This document shows positions 20,788 through 27,307 of a stretch of 27,307 bases of DNA, in pieces. Origin of the DNA: Plakobranchus ocellatus. Taxonomy: Eukaryota > Mollusca > Gastropoda > Plakobranchidae. The position numbers and the translations under genes are program-made. The stretch spans positions 46,983-74,289 of the forward strand of contig BLXT01006781.1 of NCBI GenBank assembly GCA_019648995.1. The letters are read 5' to 3'. The number at the start of each line of letters is the position of its first letter. The first letter of the stretch is position 1. Under the pieces are notes generated by a model, which was not told where the DNA came from, did not search any database, and saw only the letters and a list, made by a program, of their open reading frames with translations.

Positions 20788-21180
20788 AGAAAGAGGAGAA
20801 TGAGAGAGAGAGATAGAGAGGAAAAAGCAAAAGAGAAAGACACACTCACAGAGGGAGCAACAAAGAGGGAGAGAGAACAAGAGACAGGAAGTTGCAGAGA
20901 GAGACAAACGTAGAGGGAGACAGCGAGAGTGAGAAAGCAGTCAGACAGTCTGACAGACAGAATGAGAGAAATAGCAAGTGTGTGAGAGAGAGGGAGAGAA
21001 AGGCAGGCAAACATAAAGAGAGAAAGAGAGACAAGAGAGTGAAAGTAAGTCAAGCAGAGAGAGAGGTAGGAGGGAGAAAGATAGTCAGAGAAAGAGAGGG
21101 AGAGAGAGAAAGAGAGATAGAAAAAGGCAGTCAGATAGAGAGAAAGAGAGAGGAAGGGAGAGAAAGAAAGAGACAGAGCA
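20788..21180. repeat. GA-rich polypurine tract, about 390 bp
   Basis: The plus strand is almost entirely A and G, built of GAGA, AGAGAGAGA and GGGAGAGA units with scattered CA/TA interruptions. Both strands are open over long distances only because of composition (Ser/Leu or Arg/Glu repeats). Such tracts can form triplex (H-DNA) and bind GAGA-type factors. I see no evidence that it is a gene. Confidence 0.9.
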
Positions 21181-21184
21181 ACTG

Positions 21185-21836
21185 GCTTATATGAAAACAT
21201 CAGGGAAAAGTTAATGACAAGAGAGACAGATTCATATCGACGCTATATTCTAATATTAACAAGAGAAGAAAAATTACATTTCATAAGCACATAAACATGA
21301 ATGGAGAAACAGAAGCAAGTAAGATAGATAGGATAATTAGGTTGGTAGACTTTCTTGAATTGTTTAACATACTGGTATGCAGACATATAAAAAAGGACTT
21401 TTAAATGTAGAGCCAGGCATCTTGGCCTGTATTATAAATGGAAAGTACAGTTTGTATTGATCACAATTTATTGTTTGATTCCATTATAATATATTAGTAT
21501 CAACATGCACAATTGGCAGCTCAAGTTTCTTTGATAACAGATCTAAGGCAGACTAGAGGATTGGGGAATAACCTCTAATTTCTTTGATCTTTTGCCGACA
21601 TGGTGGGCATACAACACTGGGCTAGTACTGGATGTGCAAATATAACCATAACTTACTTGCTTGCCTATCAATGGAAGACGTAATTATCTGGTTTTATAAT
21701 ACTCTGTTCAGAGTGGAAATAAAAGGCATTTTTTTTCATACATAGGGTTAGGATCAGGCATCAGAGTTACAAGACAGATTCAGGAGATTTGTCAGGTCTT
21801 GCCCACTCAGCATAATTTTCTTGGTGCTGAGTGTAA
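21185..21836. other. Non-coding AT-rich stretch upstream of the LINE fragment
   Basis: No recognisable gene or repeat. Its right end (21828-21836, TGAGTGTAA) matches the sequence after the LINE tail and may be the left copy of that insertion's target site. Confidence 0.45.
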
Positions 21837-21867
21837 AGAGTAATTTTGTCCCCATTAATAAAGCCTA

Positions 21868-22314
21868 ATGTTGGCAGGTCTATCAGACAATCATAAAACT
21901 ATCACAAAATCAATGTATGGATGCGAAGCATGGACAATCTCAAAGCGAATTCAAAATAAGCTAGAAGCAACAGAAATGTGGTTCCTTAGAAGAATGCTGC
22001 GGATACCTTGGACCACAAAGAAAACAAATGAGAGAGTTCTGAATGAAGCTAATAAAAGAAGATCACTGGTCAGAACTATAAGGAAACGTCAAGCCACCTT
22101 TCTGGGCCATGTGATGAGAAGAGGAAAACTGGAACATTTGGTAACAACAGGAAAGTTTGAAGGAAAAAGAAGCAGAGGAAGACAAAGGGAGAAGATAATG
22201 GACGGACTGGCCGCATGGCTTGGACCAGGAAAAGTGTCAGATATACTGGCCGCCGTCAAAGATAGGGATTTGTGGAGGGACATGATCGCCAACGCTTACA
22301 AGCAAGGCACTTGA
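21868..22314 (+). pseudogene. 3' end of an RTE-like non-LTR retrotransposon, 5'-truncated
   Basis: An uninterrupted 148-codon frame encoding the C-terminal, post-polymerase part of a LINE endonuclease-reverse transcriptase. Blocks in order: YGCEAWTISK, EMWFLRRMLRIPWT, RRSLVRTIRKRQATFLGHVM, GKFEGKRSRGRQR and RDLWRDMIANAYKQGT. These are typical of the region after the RT palm and thumb in RTE-type elements common in animal genomes. The RT catalytic YADD and the endonuclease are absent, so it is a dead-on-arrival 5' truncation. The first dozen codons (MLAGLSDNHK) are probably flanking DNA read through. The frame ends exactly in the (TGA)n tail. The lack of stops suggests a comparatively young insertion. 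Confidence 0.85.
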
Positions 22315-22326
22315 TGATGATGATGA
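22312..22326 (+). repeat. (TGA)5 3' tail of the LINE, overlapping its stop codon
   Basis: Five tandem TGA units; the first is the ORF's stop codon and the rest are in-frame stops. RTE elements are known for very short 3' UTRs that end in trinucleotide-type repeats, which fits. Confidence 0.85.
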
Positions 22327-22370
22327 GTGTAACCAATGTAAAGAAAAATAAAATGAAAATTTGATATTAA

Positions 22371-23033
22371 CTCTTAATTTACCAGGCCCTTCTAGAATTT
22401 CCATAGCCAAATTACCAAAGCAAGGAGCATAACTTTTAATTTTTTTAATAACAGGTGCCACAAAAAAAATTGTATAAATTCAAATATTGGTTTTAAAAAA
22501 TTCTAAAAATCACCATATTTTTTAGAAATGAACAAGCTTTCTTCTCATATATAACATGTTATGCTTTCATATCAAGAAATTGTGAAAAAAAAATAGTAAA
22601 AAATGACCACCCCTATCAGACTGTGCCTCCGAATCTGGGTCCAAACCCAACTCTAGATCTAGGTCTAAAGTGCCATTGTTCCAATCTTAATTTTCTACCC
22701 CTCTATCATCATTACTGATATTACTTTCATTGTCTATATCTCCTTATTCCTCATCAACAGTGTTATCTCCATATTTGGTTAAGGACAGACAAGCTGGCTC
22801 AGGAAATTGTAAGCCATTTTATAAAAAATCGCTGTATCGCTTCTCTTCAACCGATTCTCATGCAGTAAAGAACAAACAAAAGTAGAACTATCAAACTGCC
22901 GATAGAGCTCTCTTGCGTTAGAAACTATAAAAATAAATAGGCTCTGTTCCATACAGAAAAAGTGGATGCTAAACGCAAATATTAGCGGGCGATTTGGTAA
23001 AATATCAGTATGGGCAATATGGTAATTTAAGAG
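22371..23033. mobile_element. piggyBac-like non-autonomous element (663 bp, TTAA flanks)
   Basis: TTAA at 22367-22370 and again at 23034-23037 frame inverted ends: CTCTTAATTTACCA on the left, and the reverse complement of the right end, CTCTTAAATTACCA, differ at one base. A TTAA target site and C-rich-start TIR of this length are the signature of piggyBac elements. On the minus strand, fragments such as RELYRQFDSSTFVCSLLHEN and an acidic D/E/N-rich segment (about 22700-22760) may be remains of a transposase N-terminus. The frame is broken and no DDE core is present. It lies 44 bp after the LINE tail. Confidence 0.75.
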
Positions 23034-23326
23034 TTAATGTTACTTTTTGTAAACTATACTGGTGGACTTGTAATTACTTAAAATCATAAAGGGAAATTTA
23101 AGTGCTGCCTAGTTCAGATCACTAGATCTAGTCTGATTGTTTGAGTCTCTGATTTATTTCTAAAGCACTAGAATGCTGAATTTAAATTGAAACAAAAAAT
23201 ATCTTGATCTAGATCTACTAGATCTACATTATGTTCGCTTTTTTTTTTCATTCTCATCCTTTCTGTATGAACAACCCCAAAATTTGAATTCTATCTTTTA
23301 TTTGTTTTTCATTTGAACTGTAGATC
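23034..23326. other. Spacer with TAGATC motifs
   Basis: AT-rich spacer between two DNA transposons, with AGATCTAG-type motifs at about 23122-23133 and 23205-23227. No gene seen. Confidence 0.5.
23319..23326. repeat. MITE target-site duplication, left copy
   Basis: TGTAGATC, identical to 23673-23680. Confidence 0.88.
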
Positions 23327-23672
23327 GGCACTGGTGGAGGACTGCGGTCCCTATTAGTTTTCCTCCAAAAGTGGATGGCCGTTTCGATTATTTAACGCCA
23401 ATGGGTGTACAAACTACTACTACTTCGATATAAATTTTTTAATGATGTTTCTTAAACGGCTGGCTCTATTTCTATGGAAATTAGAAAAAAAAATTATTCT
23501 CAGACCATCAGCTACAAACGAAATGAAGAGGCAACATTTTAGATCTAGATCTAGATTTCATATATCTAGATCTAGACACTGATAACACTTGCCCACCCAC
23601 TGACGTCAAATAATCGAAATGGCCGACTTCCTCAGGTGGACAAAGTAGGGACCTTAGTGCTCCACCAGTGCC
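23327..23672. mobile_element. MITE, 346 bp, with about 80-bp TIRs and 8-bp TSD (hAT-like)
   Basis: Left arm 23327-23407 begins GGCACTGGTGGAG; the right arm (23594-23672) read in reverse complement also begins GGCACTGGTGGAG. Both continue in parallel through GGTCCCTA, a GTGGATGGCCGTTTCGATTATTT-like block and CA(A/G)TGGGTG, with substitutions and small gaps. TGTAGATC, 8 bp, flanks both ends (23319-23326 and 23673-23680). An 8-bp TSD points to hAT, or less likely P or Merlin. The centre carries a TAGATC array and no coding capacity, so it depends on a transposase from elsewhere. Confidence 0.9.
23539..23576. repeat. (TAGATC)n / TCTAGATC array
   Basis: TTAGATCTAGATCTAGAT, a short spacer, then ATCTAGATCTAGA: two short runs of the same hexamer inside the MITE. 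Related single motifs are dispersed at about 7041, 7164, 22652, 23122, 23205 and 23983. Confidence 0.85.
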
Positions 23673-23680
23673 TGTAGATC
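23673..23680. repeat. MITE target-site duplication, right copy
   Basis: TGTAGATC, identical to 23319-23326. Confidence 0.88.
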
Positions 23681-24502
23681 TATTGTTCTACTAAACATCA
23701 CCAAGTATGATTAAAAGCCTAATGGGTAGGGCTCTCCAACTGCATAGGGTTTTAAGCCTAATGCGCGTCAAAGAGTATGACATTCATTTCAGAATAAAGA
23801 GATACCTGAGACACCTACAGGAAAGGTTCAAGTATAGAATACTCTTCCAATCGATCTAAGCTTAGACTAATCTACATCTTGACAATGGGTCTAGGTCAAG
23901 AATACATCCAGATTCTAGATACCAGATGATGCTTTTTTTCAGACATGTCAGTACAAGTTGCAAAACTAATAGGTTCGCCATTTCTAGATCTAGACTGTGC
24001 ACGGTAGCTTCTCTGGATAGATCTACATTTTAGTTGCGATGTATTCAGCAAACTGAAAATACATGAGAGGGGAAAAAAAAGATATTTTGAACGACACCTT
24101 ATCATCTTAAAAGTCTGGGGAAAAAAATTACTTTGGGTGAGTATACAGACTCTTGTGTTCTTCCCTTGGAGAGTAAGTTTACATCGCCGTCGCTTACGAC
24201 GCCTAATTCGAAATGAATGTCTCGCCGATTCTCGCCTGTTCCCGCTGTGACGGTATAGGCTGATAAAAATAAATAAGGTATTCGTGCGGCTTTATTAACT
24301 CCCTTGCATAGGCTTCTCAGAAGAAAGACCGTAGTTATGTAACGGGAAGAAGAGAATAATCAATTTAATTTTCATTTTGAGTAAACAAGGATAATTTTTG
24401 TATTGTAAAATGAGATTTGTGTAAAAAAAAAAAAAAAAGAATATTGAAAATGGCGAAAAAGACCTAGATTAAGCTGGAAGGCTTCGAAGGCTTTGGCTGA
24501 GC
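23681..24502. other. Unassigned stretch with a small CpG-rich patch
   Basis: Mostly AT-rich, with TAGATC motifs near 23983. At 24183-24255 a short CpG-rich patch includes the hairpin CGTCG-CTTA-CGACG and an ATG at 24212 opening MNVSPILACSRCD before a possible donor G|GTATAG. An A-run follows at 24424-24439. I cannot assign the patch; it may be a repeat remnant. Confidence 0.35.
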
Positions 24503-24633
24503 CTACACCGGAGGCAGTAGTTCACGTGTCCAACAATACATGTTTTGCAATGCTCTAGGCAAGAGCACGCCAAGTCGGCTGCGACTTCCATCATGTCTAA
24601 GCGTCGGAGCTATCTTTTGTGTTTTACAGCCTA

Positions 24634-24700
24634 AGCGTAGGCCCACACTGGAGGCGACGCGACTTGTCATGGCTAACTTGAAGGACTGATGTTGCAGTTA
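24634..24700 (+). repeat. TIR arm, left copy
   Basis: 67 bp, repeated with about six differences at 24700-24766 and present inverted at 25339-25404. Confidence 0.85.
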
Positions 24701-24763
24701 GCGTAGGCCCACACTGGAAGCGACGCGACATGTCATAGCTAACTTGACAGACTGATGTCGCAG

Positions 24764-25051
24764 TTACTGTACGCTACCCAAACGACAAGTTAGCCTGATA
24801 ATTTGCGTAACAAAACGGGCCTCGTGTTTCGCGCGGCATCGGTCAGTAGAATTATGCGTGGTCACGTAATGGCACCTCCCTTTCCGTTATTCAACAGAGC
24901 CAGTGATGTAAGACCAGACTGTAAAACACAAAGGATAGCTCCAACGCTTCGACAAGTTGCCGACATGGTGTGCGCTCCTACCAAAAAAAGAGAGTATTTC
25001 AAAACATGTATTGTTAGACACGTGAAGTGCTGCACCAGTGTGGGCCTACGC
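24764..25051 (+). repeat. 288-bp direct repeat, copy 1
   Basis: High similarity to copy 2, sharing blocks such as CGACAAGTTAGCCTGATAAT, AACACAAAGGATAGCTCC and AAAACATGTATTGTT. An overlapping open frame encodes a peptide also partly conserved in copy 2 (KTQRIAPTLRQVAD, REYFKTCIV). Since both copies share DNA ancestry, this is not evidence of a protein. Confidence 0.85.
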
Positions 25052-25338
25052 TTACTGTGCGCTACCCACCGACAAGTTAGCCTGATAATTTGCGTAACAA
25101 GGCTGGCCTCGTGATCCGCGCGGCAATGGTCAGTAGAATTATGCGTGTCACGTAATGGCACCCCCCTTTCCCTTGTCCAACAAAGCCACTGGCGTAAGAC
25201 TAGGCTTTAAAACACAAAGGATAGCTCCGACGCTTCGACAAGTTGCCGACTTGGTGTGCGCTCGCACCAAAGAAAGAGAGTATTTCAAAACATGTATTGT
25301 TGGACACATGAACTGCTGCCTCCAGTGTGGGCCTACGC
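25052..25338 (+). repeat. About 287-bp direct repeat, copy 2
   Basis: Second copy of the unit at 24764. It differs by substitutions and single-base indels, for example a deletion near 25149 that shifts the overlapping frame. Confidence 0.85.
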
Positions 25339-25404
25339 TACTGCGACATCAGTCCTTCAAGTTAGCCATGGCGAGTCGCGTCGCCTCCAGTGTGGGCCTA
25401 CGCT
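25339..25404 (-). repeat. TIR arm, inverted right copy
   Basis: Reverse complement of the 24634-24700 arm with only a few mismatches. The Penelope-like coding sequence begins directly after it. Confidence 0.85.
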
Positions 25405-25589
25405 GTAATCAACACAACAGAACTTATTGCCGAAATTAATACATTCTCCCGCCGCCTCCGCCTCGCAGAATACTTCTACGAGGAGGACTCAACAACACAA
25501 CATACGTGCCCTCACCTTCCTTCCTACGCAAACCCAGCACTTTTACCGCCAGTGATGGTAGGGCTTCGGTCCTAGTTACTTTATAAAAC

Positions 25590-25787
25590 TTGTCTAAAGA
25601 TATTATGTTGCATGAGCGCATAAAAACTTACCCCAGTCTCCCCCACGAGGAAAGAAAGGCCCCAAGTGAACTGAAAGCCTATCACAGGATGGTTATAAAG
25701 CCCTCAGACAAGGATGGGGCTGTTGTGGTCATGAACACAACAGATTATGTTGATGAGTGCAGTAAGGAACTCAAAGGTACGAATTAA
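25590..25787 (+). pseudogene. PLE reverse transcriptase, N-terminal fragment
   Basis: The frame contains KPSDKDGAVVVMNTTDY, the RT1/finger block typical of Penelope-like elements, and is closed by a TAA after KELKGTN. The homologous frame resumes beyond the stop (YRRLDDSDLP) and then shifts near 25830. The ATG that opens this frame is not the element's start; the leader lies upstream in another frame. Confidence 0.8.
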
Positions 25788-25858
25788 TACAGAAGGCTAG
25801 ACGACTCTGACCTACCAATAAATAAACTAAAACCATCAGTGATGTTTTAGAGCAAGGG

Positions 25859-26314
25859 GTGAAGGATAGGGAAATTGACTCAGAGACTGCCAAAGCCTCT
25901 AAACCAGGAAAGTTCTACTTCCTTCCTAAGATCCACATAGAGGGCGACCCAGGGAGGCCCATTATCAGTGGTAATGGTTGCCCTTCAGAGATTACATCTC
26001 AATATGTGGATCCCCACTTGAAAGATCTAGTCAGGCAAATTCCCTCCCACGTCGAAGACGACATGGATTTTCTTCGAAAAATCCAAGACATCAATAACAC
26101 AGGCCCTCTTCCCTTAGATTTATTGTGTACGATGGACGTCACGGCCTTGTATACGAACATTCCACATTGGAAAGGTATAAAGGCCTGTCGTTTATCCTTA
26201 GAGGAAGGTAAGGAAAGGTACACCATCCCACCTAAACCATTCGCATCGTTTATCTGTACACTCATTCAACACATCCTGACACTCAATTACTTTGAATTTT
26301 ACAATCAAACATGA
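25859..26314 (+). pseudogene. PLE reverse transcriptase, palm A region
   Basis: 151 codons with PGKFYFLPKIH, PGRPIISGNGCPSE, an HLKDLVRQIPSHVEDD block and motif A as TMDVTALYTNIPH, whose Asp is one of the catalytic carboxylates. It ends at a TGA at 26312-26314 just before motif B. The same frame continues after the stop, so this is a nonsense change and not a shift. Confidence 0.88.
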
Positions 26315-26335
26315 CTAAAAACACATGGGACAACC

Positions 26336-27043
26336 ATGGGCACCTGCATGGCTTCCAGTTATGCCAATCTCTTCATGGGAGTCATAGAGGAACAACTGTT
26401 GGGTAGCTCTGCAGACAAACCTCTGGTTTGGTTGAGGTACATCGACGACATATTTCTCATCTGGACCCATGGCCGACCAAAACTCGAAACTTTCATCAAA
26501 TATGCAAACACACTCCATCCCACCATCAAATTTATTAGCATCATTTCCAAAACAAACATTCCCTTCCTCGATGTCATGGTCCTCGAACAGAACAACACCC
26601 TGCAGACAGATCTTTACAACAAATTCACCTTCAACCACCTACATTGGACACCATGCCACCCACAACAGAAGAAACGCAGCACCCTATATAGTTTACCATT
26701 CAGACTTGTTAGGATCTGCTCAAATTCAGAACCCCTTCAAACCAGACTCGAGCAGTTATCCACACACTTAAGATCACGTGGCTTCCCAAACAGACAGATA
26801 GAAACAGCAATAAAAAAAAAAGACAAAAAAAGCCAGACACACCAAGACACGCAGTCATACACAGACGCAACAGAAAAGAGAAATAGACAGATAGAATACC
26901 ATTCGTCGTCACATATAACCCCGCACTGCTATATATCACCTCCATCCTCAAAAGATATCTCCCAGTTCTACACACTTTTGACAAGTGCAGGAAGCCGATA
27001 CCACAAATGCCTATGGCAGCTTATCGCCGATCTAAAAACCTGA
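26336..27043 (+). pseudogene. PLE reverse transcriptase, palm B-C and thumb
   Basis: 235 codons continuing the same frame after the 26312 stop. Motif B MGTCMASSYANLFMG, motif C RYIDDIFLIW (YIDD at 26438-26449, both Asp present), then FLDVMVLEQN, TDLYNKFT and LHWTPCHPQQKKRS, characteristic of Penelope-like enzymes. The frame leaves homology at about 26950-26971, where a frameshift moves the true coding frame. The last residues (SRYHKCLWQLIADLKT) are out-of-frame noise. Confidence 0.9.
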
Positions 27044-27262
27044 GAGACGAACTTGTCAGAGCCACAGAACAAAACAATACGATGCATGGCTACACACCTT
27101 GTAATTCAACACGATGCACGACATGCCCGCACACATCGAAAACATTTATTTTCACTTCCTCAGTTGACAAAGTAACTTACAAAATAGCATCTAATCTCAC
27201 CTGTAACTCACATAACGTCAAATATCTCATCACATGCACCAAATGTAACAAACAGTACGTAG
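26971..27262 (+). pseudogene. PLE linker, Cys-rich motif and start of GIY-YIG domain
   Basis: Frame 1 reads HTFDKCRKPIPQMPMAAYRR, then SKNLRDELVRA. Next comes a Cys-rich stretch with CNSTRCTTCPH and C-x-S-H, matching the CCHH-type linker between RT and endonuclease, then NVKYLITCTKCNKQYVG. KYLI and QYVG correspond to the GIY and YIG motifs. The catalytic Arg and Glu that lie further on are absent because the sequence passes into (AAT)n. Confidence 0.8.
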
Positions 27263-27265
27263 GAA

Positions 27266-27269
27266 ATAA

Positions 27270-27307
<38 letters not shown>
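27266..27307. repeat. (AAT)n microsatellite at window edge
   Basis: About 13 ATA/AAT units directly abutting the truncated endonuclease and continuing past the end of the window. Confidence 0.97.

Larger units (their letters stand above)
21828..22332 (+). mobile_element. LINE insertion with candidate 9-bp target-site duplication
   Basis: TGAGTGTAA occurs at 21828-21836 and again at 22324-22332, bracketing the LINE fragment and its TGA tail. Three of the nine bases could belong to the tail repeat, so only six are independent. The inserted DNA would run from 21837 to about 22323. Confidence 0.45.
24503..25404. mobile_element. Compound direct/inverted repeat cluster (nested DNA-transposon-like element)
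   Basis: Four kinds of copies interlock. (1) A 67-bp arm beginning AGCGTAGGCCCACACTGG at 24634-24700, repeated in tandem at 24700-24766. (2) The same arm inverted at 25339-25404, so the 24634-25404 block has long TIRs. (3) Between them, a roughly 288-bp unit in direct tandem, starting TTACTGT at 24764 and 25052 and ending CCAGTGTGGGCCTACGCT. (4) A partial inverted copy of that unit at about 24503-24633. GC content is clearly above the surroundings. No shared target-site duplication was found at the outer ends, so the superfamily is undetermined. Confidence 0.8.
25405..27265 (+). mobile_element. Penelope-like retroelement (PLE), inactive, 3' end cut
   Basis: Penelope-like elements encode a telomerase-related reverse transcriptase and often a C-terminal GIY-YIG endonuclease. 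Segments in order: a leader (about 25410-25575) with INTFSRRLRLAEYF; KPSDKDGAVVVMN (frame 3); FYFLPKIH, GRPIISGNG and MDVTALYTNIP (frame 2); GTCMASSYANLFMG and RYIDDIFLIWTHG (frame 2); LHWTPCHP and RLVRICS; then YRRSKNLRDELVRA, a CxxxxCxxC linker and NVKYLITC...QYVG (frame 1). Breaks: frameshifts at about 25575-25590, 25829-25835 and 26950-26971, a TAA at 25785 and an in-frame TGA at 26312. The copy is dead. It keeps only the first motif of GIY-YIG before the (AAT)n run. Confidence 0.92.

Noticed and set aside
20733..21200. Long ORFs on both strands (Ser/Leu-rich on minus, Arg/Glu-rich on plus)
   Set aside because: They exist only because the GA-rich tract lacks stop codons; low-complexity repeats with no motif.
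24803..25439. Two similar ORFs, each starting near MAPPFPL, as a possible gene pair
   Set aside because: They come from the two direct DNA repeats. One is shifted by an indel, and no family is recognised; the second runs on into Penelope leader sequence.
26315..26984. Three minus-strand ORFs over the Penelope-like RT
   Set aside because: Antisense shadows of the RT frame, which carries all the conserved motifs.
1..27307. CRISPR array, operon or prokaryotic defence system
   Set aside because: No regularly spaced identical repeats, no gene clusters and clear spliceosomal introns; the window is eukaryotic.

Overview
The window is AT-rich animal nuclear DNA: long introns, GT-AG splice sites, diverged transposons, simple repeats and no bacterial-style gene packing. 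A tRNA-derived SINE, RTE, Penelope-like and piggyBac-like remains, and many TCTAGATC-type motifs, suggest an invertebrate. A lophotrochozoan, perhaps a gastropod mollusc, is my inference and is not proven by the sequence.

The one gene I can reconstruct is a spliced gene on the minus strand, from its ATG at 17702 to its stop at 1068. It is a probable HYLS1 orthologue (centriole and cilium protein). Seven exons were recognised from reading frame, splice sites and phase. A 38-bp micro-exon at 15092-15129 is the only candidate I found that reconciles the phases using the best splice sites. The joined frame encodes about 256 residues. None of these exons is a long ORF, so an ORF scan misses the gene.

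The introns hold a SINE with an 11-bp target-site duplication (8350-8643), a 65-bp tandem duplication (9071-9200), a TIR-bounded element with a broken CGGBP1-like zinc-finger ORF (11187-11853), a decayed piggyBac-like transposase (about 12260-13190) and a possible 51-residue lysine-rich ORF (4421-4576). A 15-N assembly gap lies in a G-run at 14441-14455.

Upstream of HYLS1, around 19.0-19.1 kb, a CpG-containing stretch carries an ATG on the plus strand in good context. A phase-compatible exon follows at 19762, so a divergent gene pair is possible. After a 0.4-kb GA-rich tract, the right third is a transposon graveyard. In order it holds a 5'-truncated RTE-like LINE tail ending in (TGA)n (21868-22326), a piggyBac-like non-autonomous element with TTAA flanks (22371-23033), a 346-bp hAT-like MITE with an 8-bp TSD (23327-23672), a compound GC-richer direct and inverted repeat (24503-25404), and a Penelope-like element (25405-27265). 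The Penelope-like element has an intact YIDD motif but several coding breaks, and runs into (AAT)n at the window edge.

I see no CRISPR array, operon or novel multi-gene system. The most useful new items are the HYLS1 gene model, the possible divergent partner gene and several TSD-defined elements.
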